Assembly: GCA_002377605.1 (NCBI GenBank)
Contig: DFQD01000108.1
Location: 1 to 22,164, forward strand
Direction: 5' to 3'
DNA length: 22,164 bases
Origin: Gammaproteobacteria bacterium UBA3498
Lineage (GTDB): Bacteria > Pseudomonadota > Gammaproteobacteria > Pseudomonadales > Pseudohongiellaceae
The notes under the pieces were generated by a model, which made no database searches, was not told the DNA's origin, and saw only the letters and a list, made by a program, of their open reading frames with translations. Every line of letters begins with the position of its first letter. Within the stretch, counting starts at the first letter, position 1. A program made the translations under genes and the position numbers. Shown one piece after another: positions 1 to 7,308 of the stretch.

Positions 1-255
1 AGCTAGTGAAGCGATTCTTCCTGGGCTACGTTCTATACAAACTGAGATTGATGGATCTAGAGTCCAGTTAATATTCTAGGGAGTCGCTGGCAAACATGCT
101 ACTCCCGCTCGGGTGATTTTTCGGTTTGCCCTAGAGGGCTATGATAAGAACAATAAAAAGTATCGAACTGTACCTGCACTTTGGGTGTTAAGAAAAAGGA
201 TGATCGTTGTGATGTAGGTTTCCGATCTTTTATCAAACCAAGTTTTCAGCGCTAA
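1..255 (+). pseudogene. NTF2/SnoaL-like protein, 3' part, broken
   Basis: No intact reading frame covers this stretch, but two frames joined together read like the C-terminal half of an NTF2/SnoaL-like fold protein. Frame 2 runs from base 2 through an in-frame TAG at 77-79 and on to about base 196, giving TPARVIFRFALEGYDKNNKK and then VPALWVLRK. After a -1 shift in the run of five A at 193-197 it continues as KDDRCDVGFRSFIKPSFQR and stops at 253-255. The order R-V-x-F-R-F, Y-D-x-x-x-K-K-Y, A-L-W-V, K-K-D-x-R, F-R-S-F matches, from memory, the last strands of this family, where a phrase like ALW(I/V)V-x-K-DGRW-x-x-RSSF is common. Two independent lesions (nonsense and a missing A) point to a pseudogene rather than one sequencing error. 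The 5' end lies outside the window. Confidence 0.5.
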
Positions 256-287
256 GCATTATTTAGTTAATTTATTAGGAACAAGAA

Positions 288-1826
288 GTGGAAGATTCAA
301 CACCAATCGTAGTCGGTGGCGGCCAATTTACGGAAAAAGAGTTTCACCCTGAGAAATCCCTGCCTCCAATGGGTATCGCTGGGGAGGCCGCCAAGGCAGC
401 AATAGCAGATACTGGAATTGGAGATTCAATTGCAGATCACATTGATACTATAGTTTCGATTCGTATCTTTCCCGATTCTACCAATCGTCCGCGATTACAA
501 GTTCCATTTGGGCGGGCAGAAAATCCACCGCGTGCCGTCGCAGCTCGCATTGGCGCGAACCCAGCAAATGCGATTTATGGCAATGTTGGCGGCAACACGC
601 CGCAGAAATACATCAATGAATTGGCCGAGCGAATTACCGAAGGTGACATCGGAATAGCGCTGATAGCTGGTTCAGAGGCAATAAAAACTGCGCAAACAGC
701 AATGCGCAGCAACATTATGCTGGATTGGCAGGAAGAGCATGAAGGATCTTTAGATGATCGAGGTCTAGGTGAAACTCTATTTACTCCCCATGAGTTTGCT
801 CACGGTGTCGGCATTCCAATTCAAACTTACCCCCTATTTGAAAATGCGTTGCGACATCATAAAGGGCATAGTATTGAAGATCATATGCGACAGATGGGAA
901 CCCTTTTTGAAAAATTCTCTGAAGTTGCCGCTAACAATCCCTATTCTTTTTATGGAACACGCAGAACCGTAGAAGAACTCATTACAGTAACGCCTGAAAA
1001 TCGCTGGATCAGCTTTCCTTATCCGAAATGGATGAATGCCATGGACGGAGTAAACTTAGGTGCGGCAGTAATACTAACTTCAGTTGGTAAAGCAAAAGAA
1101 TTGGGAATCGATCCAGCTAGGTGGGTGTTCCTACATGGCTGTGCTGAAGCGAACGAAAAAATAAATGTCACCGATCGAGTTAACTACTATTCTGCTCCAG
1201 CCATAGGAGTTAACGCTCGTCACGCGTTGGATATGGCCGGCATTTCTGTAAATCAAATTAACTATTTTGATTTCTATTCCTGCTTTCCTTCGGCGGTAGA
1301 ACTGGCGTGTGAAGAACTTGGAGTTGAATTTGATGATCCCCGGGGCTTTACCGTTACCGGTGGCCTGCCTTTCTTTGGCGGACCTGGGAATAATTACTCC
1401 ACCCACGGATTGGCTTCTATGTTACCAACGTTGCGTGCTAATCCAGATTCCTTTGGTATGGTTACCGCGAACGGTGGTTATCTATCTAAACATTCGACAG
1501 GAATCTATTCTGCTAAACCATATGAAGGAAGTTGGAAACGGGAGAATCCAAGTAGTTATCAACATGAAGTGGATAATTTAGTGAGTCCAGCATTTACAGA
1601 AACTCCTGACGGTCCGGCGGTTATCGAAACTTACACTGTGTGCTTTGCTAAGGGAGAACCGGAAAGAGGCATTGTGATTGGCAGGCTTTCAGAGACTGGT
1701 CAACGCTTTGTGGCCAATACACCTTCAGATGCTAAATTGTTAATCGCGATGACGCAGTCCGAGCAAATAGGCAGAAAAGGTAATGTTTCAAACGATGAAG
1801 AAATGAATTTGTTTGTTCCGTCTTAG
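288..1826 (+). CDS. thiolase-like protein (acetyl-CoA acetyltransferase family, TLP1-type)
   Basis: A 512-residue thiolase-superfamily protein. It starts at a GTG (288) with TTAGGAAC about 7 bases upstream. The N-terminus (IVVGGGQ) and the thiolase core are recognisable, but the usual nucleophilic Cys motif is replaced: the matching stretch at about residues 97-105 reads YGNVGGNTP, with no Cys. The His-loop survives as STHGLAS (His373), while the last thiolase Cys motif reads TANGG (394-398). Residues from about 440 (PAVIETYTV...GIVIGRL) resemble the extra C-terminal domain of mycobacterial thiolase-like protein type 1, a group known for missing catalytic residues. It could bind CoA esters or work with a partner; ordinary beta-ketothiolase activity looks unlikely. 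The next gene encodes an aldehyde dehydrogenase, but a 211-base gap holding a gene relic argues against a tight operon. Confidence 0.8.
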   Translation: MEDSTPIVVGGGQFTEKEFHPEKSLPPMGIAGEAAKAAIADTGIGDSIADHIDTIVSIRIFPDSTNRPRLQVPFGRAENPPRAVAARIGANPANAIYGNVGGNTPQKYINELAERITEGDIGIALIAGSEAIKTAQTAMRSNIMLDWQEEHEGSLDDRGLGETLFTPHEFAHGVGIPIQTYPLFENALRHHKGHSIEDHMRQMGTLFEKFSEVAANNPYSFYGTRRTVEELITVTPENRWISFPYPKWMNAMDGVNLGAAVILTSVGKAKELGIDPARWVFLHGCAEANEKINVTDRVNYYSAPAIGVNARHALDMAGISVNQINYFDFYSCFPSAVELACEELGVEFDDPRGFTVTGGLPFFGGPGNNYSTHGLASMLPTLRANPDSFGMVTANGGYLSKHSTGIYSAKPYEGSWKRENPSSYQHEVDNLVSPAFTETPDGPAVIETYTVCFAKGEPERGIVIGRLSETGQRFVANTPSDAKLLIAMTQSEQIGRKGNVSNDEEMNLFVPS

Positions 1827-1926
1827 TTATTTGTGAAATTAGGATTTAGGAATGACGCGATGCGCATAAAAGAAAATTGATTCAGAATTTATCCCCAAAT
1901 CAGATTCCTAAGATTTCCTCGAAAGT

Positions 1927-2022
1927 ATGTGCCTCATTGGTAGGACTGCAATCGTAACAGGAGGCTATCTAGAAAACATGAAGCTAACCAAAAAGCTTGG
2001 TAACTTAGTCTATCCAAGTTAA
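1927..2022 (+). pseudogene. possible N-terminal remnant of a short-chain dehydrogenase
   Basis: A 31-codon open stretch in the gap between the thiolase-like and aldehyde dehydrogenase genes reads MCLIGRTAIVTGG, then YLENMKLTKKLGN, then a stop at 2020-2022. The phrase GRTAIVTGG is the typical first beta strand and start of the glycine-rich NAD(P)-binding loop of short-chain dehydrogenases, and the later KKLG fits the helix that follows. The required Gly-x-x-x-Gly-x-Gly is not kept and nothing downstream continues the fold, so this cannot be a working enzyme. It is most easily read as the decayed start of an SDR gene deleted when the aldehyde dehydrogenase came to lie here. It is short, so chance similarity remains possible. 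Confidence 0.3.
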
Positions 2023-2037
2023 GAAAAGGCCACGTTG

Positions 2038-3471
2038 ATGCAAGAATTTAAAATCATGGTTCCTGGCGCTGCAGCTATCGACACGATAGAAGTTACTTCG
2101 CCATTTGATTGTTCGGTAGTTGGAACTGTTGAACGCATCGATGATCGAGGTGCTGAGTTGGCACTCAACACTGCTGATAAATTGTTTAAAAATAAAACTC
2201 GATGGTTGCCGGCGCATGAAAGAGTGTCTGTGTTAGAGAAAACAGCTGAACTCATGCAGTTACAATTTGATGATCTGGTGAATTTAGCTTTAGGTGAGGG
2301 CGGAAAACCCTATGCAGACTCACAGGTGGAAGTTGCTCGTGCCATCGATGGAGTAAAGAACTGCATTGAGTGTGTACGTTCCGAACACGGCTCTGAAATA
2401 CCCATGGGAGTTAACCCCGCATCAATGAATCGTATTGCCGTGACTTCTAAGGAACCAATTGGTCCAGTCATGGCAATAAGCGCATTTAATCACCCCCTAA
2501 ATCTTATCGTGCATCAAGTGGGTCCAGCAGTTGCATCAGGATGTCCAGTAATAGTTAAGCCGGCAACCGATACAGCACTTTCTTGTTTCAAGTTTGTTGA
2601 ATTGCTGCGTGAGGCTGGATTGCCTGACGAATATGCTCAGGCAGTGGTAGTTACAAGTAATGATATAGCGACTGATATGGTGACCGATTCCCGAATCGCC
2701 TTCTTCAGTTTTATTGGCAGTGGTGCAGTTGGCTGGATGTTAAAGAGCAAATTAGCCCCTGGCACTCGATGTGCATTGGAGCATGGGGGAGCGGCCCCGG
2801 TTATCGTCGCCGAAGATGTGGATCTTGATGCCATGCTGCCGCTATTAGCGAAAGGTGGCTTCTATCACGCCGGACAAGTTTGTGTTTCTGTGCAAAGAAT
2901 CTTTGCACACCATTCCGTAGCCGAACAAATCGCGGAGCGCCTTGCAAATATGGCCGATGCCTTAATCGTTGGCGATCCGGCAGACCCAAAAACCGAAGTA
3001 GGGCCAATTATTCGTCACGAAGAAACCGATCGAGTTGCAGAATGGGTAGATGAAGCGGTCGCTGCGGGTGCGCAATTAATTTGCGGTGGTACAAAAATTT
3101 CTGACGCATTTTACCAACCAACAGTGATACTGGACCCGCCTGCAGAAGTTACTTTGCGCAAGCAAGAAATATTCGGACCGGTAATTAGTGTCAATGCTTA
3201 TGATGATATGGAGCAGGCCATCGCAATGGCCAACGATGTGCCATATTCATTTCAAGCGTCAGTGATGACCCAGGATATCGATAAGGCTATGTATGCTTAT
3301 CGAAGACTAAATGCGTCGGCGGTAATGGTGAATGATCATACAGCTTTCCGTGTTGACTGGATGCCGTTCGCCGGATTAAAAGAATCGGGCTATGGTATAG
3401 GCGGCATACCCTACACGTATGAAGATATGCAAATTGAAAAGATGTTGGTGGTTAAATCAAAAAATCTTTAA
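2038..3471 (+). CDS. NAD(P)+-dependent aldehyde dehydrogenase
   Basis: A cytoplasmic enzyme of the aldehyde dehydrogenase superfamily that would oxidise an aldehyde to an acid with NAD(P)+. I chose ATG 2038 because AAGG lies 8 bases upstream; a TTG immediately before it adds only one residue. Numbering from 2038 (477 aa), the oxyanion-hole Asn151 lies in SAFNHPLN, the general-base Glu248 in LEHGG, and the catalytic Cys282 in GQVCVSVQR. The cofactor-domain signature IGSGAVG (about 227-233) and the late motif PFAGLKESGYG are also present. The length matches the family, so it appears intact and active. The presence of His in LEHGG and the overall pattern suggest a succinate-semialdehyde/lactaldehyde-like or vanillin-like branch; substrate is not predictable. 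Its stop codon directly abuts the stop codon of the next, convergent gene. Confidence 0.9.
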   Translation: MQEFKIMVPGAAAIDTIEVTSPFDCSVVGTVERIDDRGAELALNTADKLFKNKTRWLPAHERVSVLEKTAELMQLQFDDLVNLALGEGGKPYADSQVEVARAIDGVKNCIECVRSEHGSEIPMGVNPASMNRIAVTSKEPIGPVMAISAFNHPLNLIVHQVGPAVASGCPVIVKPATDTALSCFKFVELLREAGLPDEYAQAVVVTSNDIATDMVTDSRIAFFSFIGSGAVGWMLKSKLAPGTRCALEHGGAAPVIVAEDVDLDAMLPLLAKGGFYHAGQVCVSVQRIFAHHSVAEQIAERLANMADALIVGDPADPKTEVGPIIRHEETDRVAEWVDEAVAAGAQLICGGTKISDAFYQPTVILDPPAEVTLRKQEIFGPVISVNAYDDMEQAIAMANDVPYSFQASVMTQDIDKAMYAYRRLNASAVMVNDHTAFRVDWMPFAGLKESGYGIGGIPYTYEDMQIEKMLVVKSKNL

Positions 3472-3948
3472 CTAGTCGATCGGCCCTAAAGGGCTTGCTG
3501 GACAATTCTCAGTCTCGAGAGTCCAACTTGAATTACTTATTAGCCATTGACCGTCTTGTTTGATCAGCTGAAACGAATCTATGCCACAGTGACTGAATAC
3601 CCCGTCTACATGAAAGTCATAGGGTGTCCACACTACTGCAATATTTCCCTGAATCAAAACAGTCTCGTCCCATGAGCGCTCTTTAGCATTTCTTCCGGGG
3701 CGAGTGAGTGCTGATACCACTTCATCGTAACTCATTACATTAATTTGAGCCTCGCCATCATCCAGTTCTCTGGCGGATATATTTAGAGAGTTAGGAACTA
3801 AGATTGATTCCAGTAGTTGCTTATCACGGAACTCTATGGAATCAAAAAACTTCTGCACAGTCTCCAGAATTACAGCGCGATCATTAGATTGGCTAAAACT
3901 GATAATTGAGTAACTTAGCATCACTGCCAATATTAAAAATTTGTACAT
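3472..3948 (-). CDS. exported NTF2/SnoaL-like protein of unknown function
   Basis: A 158-residue protein with a Sec signal peptide (MYKFLILAVMLSYSIISFSQ, probable cleavage near residue 20), so probably periplasmic. The mature part opens with a helix typical of NTF2-like folds (VILETVQKFFDSIEFRDKQ) and closes with strands of the kind seen in SnoaL/lumazine-binding-like proteins (NIAVVWTPYDFHVDG, SFQLIKQDGQWLIS). The two late Cys residues (in SHCGID and TENCPA) could pair after export. Such small cone folds bind small ligands or act as isomerases or hydrolases, but no active-site set is recognisable. AGAGAA precedes the ATG. It is transcribed toward the aldehyde dehydrogenase, with zero bases between the two stop codons, so 3' ends of the two messages must overlap unless one terminates inside the other gene. 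Confidence 0.75.
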   Translation of the reverse strand: MYKFLILAVMLSYSIISFSQSNDRAVILETVQKFFDSIEFRDKQLLESILVPNSLNISARELDDGEAQINVMSYDEVVSALTRPGRNAKERSWDETVLIQGNIAVVWTPYDFHVDGVFSHCGIDSFQLIKQDGQWLISNSSWTLETENCPASPLGPID

Positions 3949-4005
3949 TATTTTCTCTTAATTTTTGATTATGAGCTCACTAATGAGCAATTTTCCTACG
4001 AAAAT

Positions 4006-4033
4006 CTTATCAGTTAAGTAATAAAATTGTCAT
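4006..4033 (-). promoter_or_regulatory. candidate sigma70 promoter for the NTF2-like gene
   Basis: On the minus strand, ATGACA (5 of 6 to the -35 consensus) and GATAAG (4 of 6 to the -10 consensus) are separated by 16 bases, placing a start near 3999, about 50 bases upstream of the start codon at 3948. This was found by eye in an AT-rich gap, so it is only a candidate. Confidence 0.35.
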
Positions 4034-4106
4034 AGCGCCAATCTTTTATTCGATAAATTTGGAACAACTTATGACTTCGCGATATCTTATAGATTGAGCA
4101 AGAAAG

Positions 4107-4130
4107 AAAAAAAGGGAGGCAATGCCTCCG
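4107..4130 (-). terminator. Rho-independent terminator of the cytochrome c gene
   Basis: GGAGGC (4115-4120) and GCCTCC (4124-4129) form a six-pair GC stem with a three-base loop. On the minus strand the stem is followed by a T run (complement of the A run at 4107-4113). It starts five bases after the cytochrome stop codon (4135-4137). A T run on the other side (4131-4136) would allow it to act in both directions. Confidence 0.85.
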
Positions 4131-4134
4131 TTTT

Positions 4135-4503
4135 TTATTTCAGAGAGTCAATAATTTCGGAATCAATCAGTGTACCTTGATTGCCAAAAGAATTGCGCAC
4201 GTAATTAATAATAGTGGCCATATCTTCGCTGGATATTGCGCCATCAAAGGAAGGCATTTCTCCCCTGCCGATAATGAGCATTAGCGCAACATCGACACCA
4301 CTACCCAGTACTAATTCATTTCCAGCTAATGCGGGATAAATATTAGGTATGCCCATGCCATCGAGCTGATGGCATTCCGCACAGTTTTCAAGAAACAGGC
4401 GCTCACCATTTTTTTCTGTTGCAAAAACTATTGGGGAAGTAGCCAGACAAGAGATTGTCAAGATAACAGGCAATCGATGGAGTTTTGCGACGCTTTTAAA
4501 CAT
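4135..4503 (-). CDS. small exported class I cytochrome c
   Basis: A periplasmic monoheme electron carrier. From the preferred start (ATG at 4503, 122 aa) it has a Sec signal peptide (MFKSVAKLHRLPVILTIS, cleavage after about residue 28 in VFA-TEK). The heme c site is CAECH (Cys41, Cys44, His45) and the probable axial Met83 lies in RGEMPSF, as in the CBB3-subunit III-like group. The reading frame is open up to an earlier ATG at 4578, which would add 25 mostly hydrophobic residues; the signal peptide argues for the shorter form, although neither start has a strong ribosome-binding site. It is divergent from the esterase and followed by its own terminator. Its redox partner is unknown; the PQQ-type dehydrogenase in this window is one candidate, but this is inference. 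Confidence 0.85.
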   Translation of the reverse strand: MFKSVAKLHRLPVILTISCLATSPIVFATEKNGERLFLENCAECHQLDGMGIPNIYPALAGNELVLGSGVDVALMLIIGRGEMPSFDGAISSEDMATIINYVRNSFGNQGTLIDSEIIDSLK

Positions 4504-4605
4504 TGATGGTAGTACTATAACACCGACATTGAAAAGTGAGTAGCAGGGGAACTCGAAGGTAAAAAGTGCTATAAACATTGTCTCAATTAGATATAGTTCT
4601 GCACA

Positions 4606-5616
4606 ATGAACTTAACCAACCGCTGTTTTTTAGTAGTATTTCTTTTGAGCGCTTCGCTAGTAACTTCTCTAAGCGCGCAAGATCAAGCTGGCCAGATGTT
4701 CGAGGCACCACGGCCCAATGGGTTGGAGACCGTGGAGTTTTTCAGCCCTGCTGTAAATCGTATGATGAAATTTGATATCGTCTTTCCTACGGGTTATTGG
4801 GAAACCGAAGATCATTATCCAGTTCTCTATCTACTTCACGGATATATGCAGAATTACACAGTGTGGGGTCGCAATCTTGCAGCTGCTTTCTATGCGCGTA
4901 ATATTAATGACTTAATACTTGTATTGCCTGATGGAGGTAACAGTTGGTATGTAAACTGGTCAGAAAGCGAAGATGAACAATCTAATAATTGGGAAGATCA
5001 CATTATTCAAGATGTGATTAATTACGTTGACAATAATTTCCGTACTGAAAACCGCAGAGAGGGCCGTGCGATTTCTGGATTGTCCATGGGCGGGTTTGGA
5101 GCTTTCGCTATTGGTTTAAGACATCCTGAGATGTTTATATCAGTTGGCTCAACCAGTGGTGCATTAAGTTATGCAAGGAGCAGTGCTGCGGCAATCGCTG
5201 CAGGCATTAAGCCACAATCACGTCAACGTAGCTCTGAGGATCAAGCTCGATTTGCAGAAGCAGACGCTATAATTTCTGACATCATAAATATTCCCGGATT
5301 TTCGACACAGGAAGAAAGAACGCCAACCGGGATAGTATTCACAACGGAAGAACAAGCCAAAGCCTATGATCCATTTGAAATCATCTATAACGTGCCAAGA
5401 AGTCAGATGCCACATATCTACATCGATTCTGGAACAGAAGATGGATTAATAGTAGAGGCGAGAGAATTGGCGCAACTTCTAATGGTTAATAATGTTCCAT
5501 TCGATTACATGCAAAGTAGTGGTCAGCACAATTCTGAATACTGGCGCAGATCTATCGGGCACATGATGACAATCCAGCATGAAGTTATGCGAAGAGCATT
5601 AGGTAATCGGCCCTAA
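4606..5616 (+). CDS. exported alpha/beta-hydrolase esterase (esterase D/FrmB-like)
   Basis: A 336-residue secreted serine esterase of the putative-esterase (PF00756-type) group that includes S-formylglutathione hydrolase, feruloyl esterases and mycolyltransferases. A Sec signal peptide covers about residues 1-24 (MNLTNRCFLVVFLLSASL; cleavage near LSAQ), so it acts in the periplasm or outside. YPVLYLLHGY (71-80) is the strand before the oxyanion hole, the nucleophile elbow is GLSMGG (Ser160), and the probable Asp279 (GTEDG) and His308 (SGQHN) complete the triad, each spaced as in the family. An export signal makes a role in cytosolic formaldehyde detoxification unlikely; hydrolysis of an external ester is more likely. 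The gene shares a short divergent region with the cytochrome c gene, and modF follows after 37 bases, so the two may be cotranscribed. Confidence 0.85.
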   Translation: MNLTNRCFLVVFLLSASLVTSLSAQDQAGQMFEAPRPNGLETVEFFSPAVNRMMKFDIVFPTGYWETEDHYPVLYLLHGYMQNYTVWGRNLAAAFYARNINDLILVLPDGGNSWYVNWSESEDEQSNNWEDHIIQDVINYVDNNFRTENRREGRAISGLSMGGFGAFAIGLRHPEMFISVGSTSGALSYARSSAAAIAAGIKPQSRQRSSEDQARFAEADAIISDIINIPGFSTQEERTPTGIVFTTEEQAKAYDPFEIIYNVPRSQMPHIYIDSGTEDGLIVEARELAQLLMVNNVPFDYMQSSGQHNSEYWRRSIGHMMTIQHEVMRRALGNRP

Positions 5617-5653
5617 AAGTTATTCCGGCAGCGATCTATATTCGAACGAAGCA

Positions 5654-7153
5654 ATGACTGAGCTAATACAGGTTAACAACGCTATGTGCCGTGTTGGGCG
5701 GCACAAAGTCCTCAGTATCGAATCGTTTCGAATTGAACAAGGGCAACACTGGTGTCTATTTGGTCCTAATGGAGCTGGAAAAACCCTTCTCTCAAATTTA
5801 ATTGCAGCTAAGCGAAATGAATCAGGTAAATATGTAACTTATTGCTCCAACTTTTTGCCGGTTCGCGATATCCACATAGTGTCATTCGAGGAACAACAAA
5901 AATTGTGGCAGAAAGACAATCGTCTGGATATCAGTGAGTACAGTGAGGATGCTCACGATGCAGGGACCCAAGTAGTCGAACTAATTAGAAGTACGAGAGC
6001 AAGCGGGCATCAAGATTCAGAATTATTGAAGCAATTATCTATTGATCTCGACATCTCTCATTTGCATACGAAGGGGATTCGGTTTTTATCTTCAGGGCAG
6101 ATTCGCAAAGTGCTTATAGCTAGAGCACTTTACGCGTTTAATCCAAATTCTCCTCAATTAGTAATATTCGATGATCCACTGGAGAGCATCGACGGAGATT
6201 CCCAGGAACGAATTAAAAATTGCATAGATAAGTATTTGCATTCTGGTTTTTCGAGTATTCAACTCTGTCGAAGAAAAGCAGATGTTTTGCCTAGCGTAAG
6301 TCACATAGCGCTTATGCAAGAATTAAAAATGTTACAACAAGGCGATAGGGAAACAATTGAAGCTAGTGATAGTTTCCACCAATTGCAAAATCGCATTCCA
6401 AAAATACCTGATCAATTACCAGATTGTTCAATTGAGTCCGATTATGGAGAGAGAGAACTTTTAATTGAGCTGTCACAAATTAATGTGAGCTATGGCCCAC
6501 TCGTAGTACTCAATAACTTAAGTTGGGCTATGTATTCTGATCAACATGTGCAAATCGAAGGGCCGAATGGTTGTGGCAAGTCCACATTGCTTGGCCTTAT
6601 AGATGGCGAGAACCATAAGGCTTATGGTCAGGATGTAACCTTGTTTGGTACAAAGAAAGGCAGCGGAGAAACCGTTTGGGAAGTGAAGGCAAAATTTGGT
6701 GTTGTGTCTAATGAGTTACACAATAAATATGTAAAAGGATGGAAGGTAATTGATGTTATCGTTTCGGGATTCTTCGATTCGGTAGGGCTCTATGACGACA
6801 GTGGCGCTCAGGAAATTGGAACAGCAAAAGGTTGGTTGGGTGCGCTCGGCATCATGGAATTGGAGAAGAGTTTTTATCATGAAATTTCGTTCGGTCAGCA
6901 ACGCTTAGTTTTGCTAGCAAGGGCAATGGTTAAACAACCAAGAATTCTGGTGCTTGATGAGCCATGTGTTGGGTTAGACGACTTTCATCGAACATTAATA
7001 CTGGGAATTCTAGACAAGATCGCCGAGCAAACAGCAACTAAAATTATATATGTAAGCCACATAAGAGATGAAAAGCCGCAGTGTATTAATAGCCGACTAA
7101 GTTTTGTCTCAAATAAGAAGGGCGGTTATCAAGTAGAAGAGTCTGTAGTTTAG
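5654..7153 (+). CDS. modF: ModF-like protein with two ABC ATPase domains
   Basis: A 499-residue soluble protein of two fused ABC ATPase domains without membrane segments, the architecture and length of ModF/PhrA (about 490 aa), whose exact role is unsettled. Domain 1: Walker A GPNGAGKT (37-44), signature LSSGQ (145-149), Walker B FDDP (172-175). Domain 2: Walker A GPNGCGKS (303-310), signature ISFGQ (411-415), Walker B LVLDEP (432-437), H-loop His469. Domain 1 has Asp174 where the catalytic Glu usually stands, and no His in its H-loop (LCRRKADVLP), so domain 2 is probably the main ATPase. No modABC transporter, molybdate regulator or molybdoenzyme is nearby, so a molybdate link rests on similarity alone. 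Its 3' end overlaps by a few bases a CBS-like relic on the opposite strand. Confidence 0.75.
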   Translation: MTELIQVNNAMCRVGRHKVLSIESFRIEQGQHWCLFGPNGAGKTLLSNLIAAKRNESGKYVTYCSNFLPVRDIHIVSFEEQQKLWQKDNRLDISEYSEDAHDAGTQVVELIRSTRASGHQDSELLKQLSIDLDISHLHTKGIRFLSSGQIRKVLIARALYAFNPNSPQLVIFDDPLESIDGDSQERIKNCIDKYLHSGFSSIQLCRRKADVLPSVSHIALMQELKMLQQGDRETIEASDSFHQLQNRIPKIPDQLPDCSIESDYGERELLIELSQINVSYGPLVVLNNLSWAMYSDQHVQIEGPNGCGKSTLLGLIDGENHKAYGQDVTLFGTKKGSGETVWEVKAKFGVVSNELHNKYVKGWKVIDVIVSGFFDSVGLYDDSGAQEIGTAKGWLGALGIMELEKSFYHEISFGQQRLVLLARAMVKQPRILVLDEPCVGLDDFHRTLILGILDKIAEQTATKIIYVSHIRDEKPQCINSRLSFVSNKKGGYQVEESVV

Positions 7154-7308
7154 GGGCTAATCTTTAACACAATTGAAGCTTGCACACTCACGATTGAAGG
7201 CGCAGCTGATGCTTTCGCGCTCATAATTTCTTTAACTTTGATTTCGCAAGGTTGTCTGCCCTTAGGAACTATTTTTCTGATGTAATCTCGTGCGATGAAT
7301 GATGGCGC
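7150..7308 (-). pseudogene. CBS-domain remnant downstream of the lipoprotein gene
   Basis: After the lipoprotein stop codon (7309-7311) the same frame stays open for 52 codons and reads like the end of one CBS domain and the start of the next: FIARDYIRKIVPKGRQ, then IKVKEIMSAK. The pattern RDY-x-RK(I/V)-x-x-KG(R/K) followed by V-x-(E/D)IM is the classic join in stand-alone two-CBS-domain proteins, which bind adenine nucleotides. The later part (ASAAPSIVSVQAS) has lost the usual TV-x-P-x-x-(T/S) pattern and the frame ends where modF ends. There is no start codon of its own with a ribosome-binding site except an internal ATG in KEIM. It is best read as a decayed fragment rather than a gene. Confidence 0.5.

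Noticed and set aside
193..202. Programmed -1 frameshift at the A run in the NTF2-like remnant
   Set aside because: The run has only five A and no A-AAA-AAG heptamer, and an upstream in-frame TAG already breaks the gene, so decay is simpler.
1846..1911. Inverted repeat TTAGGAAT / ATTCCTAA after the thiolase-like gene
   Set aside because: The arms are about 50 bases apart with no T run, so it is neither a good terminator nor a convincing operator.
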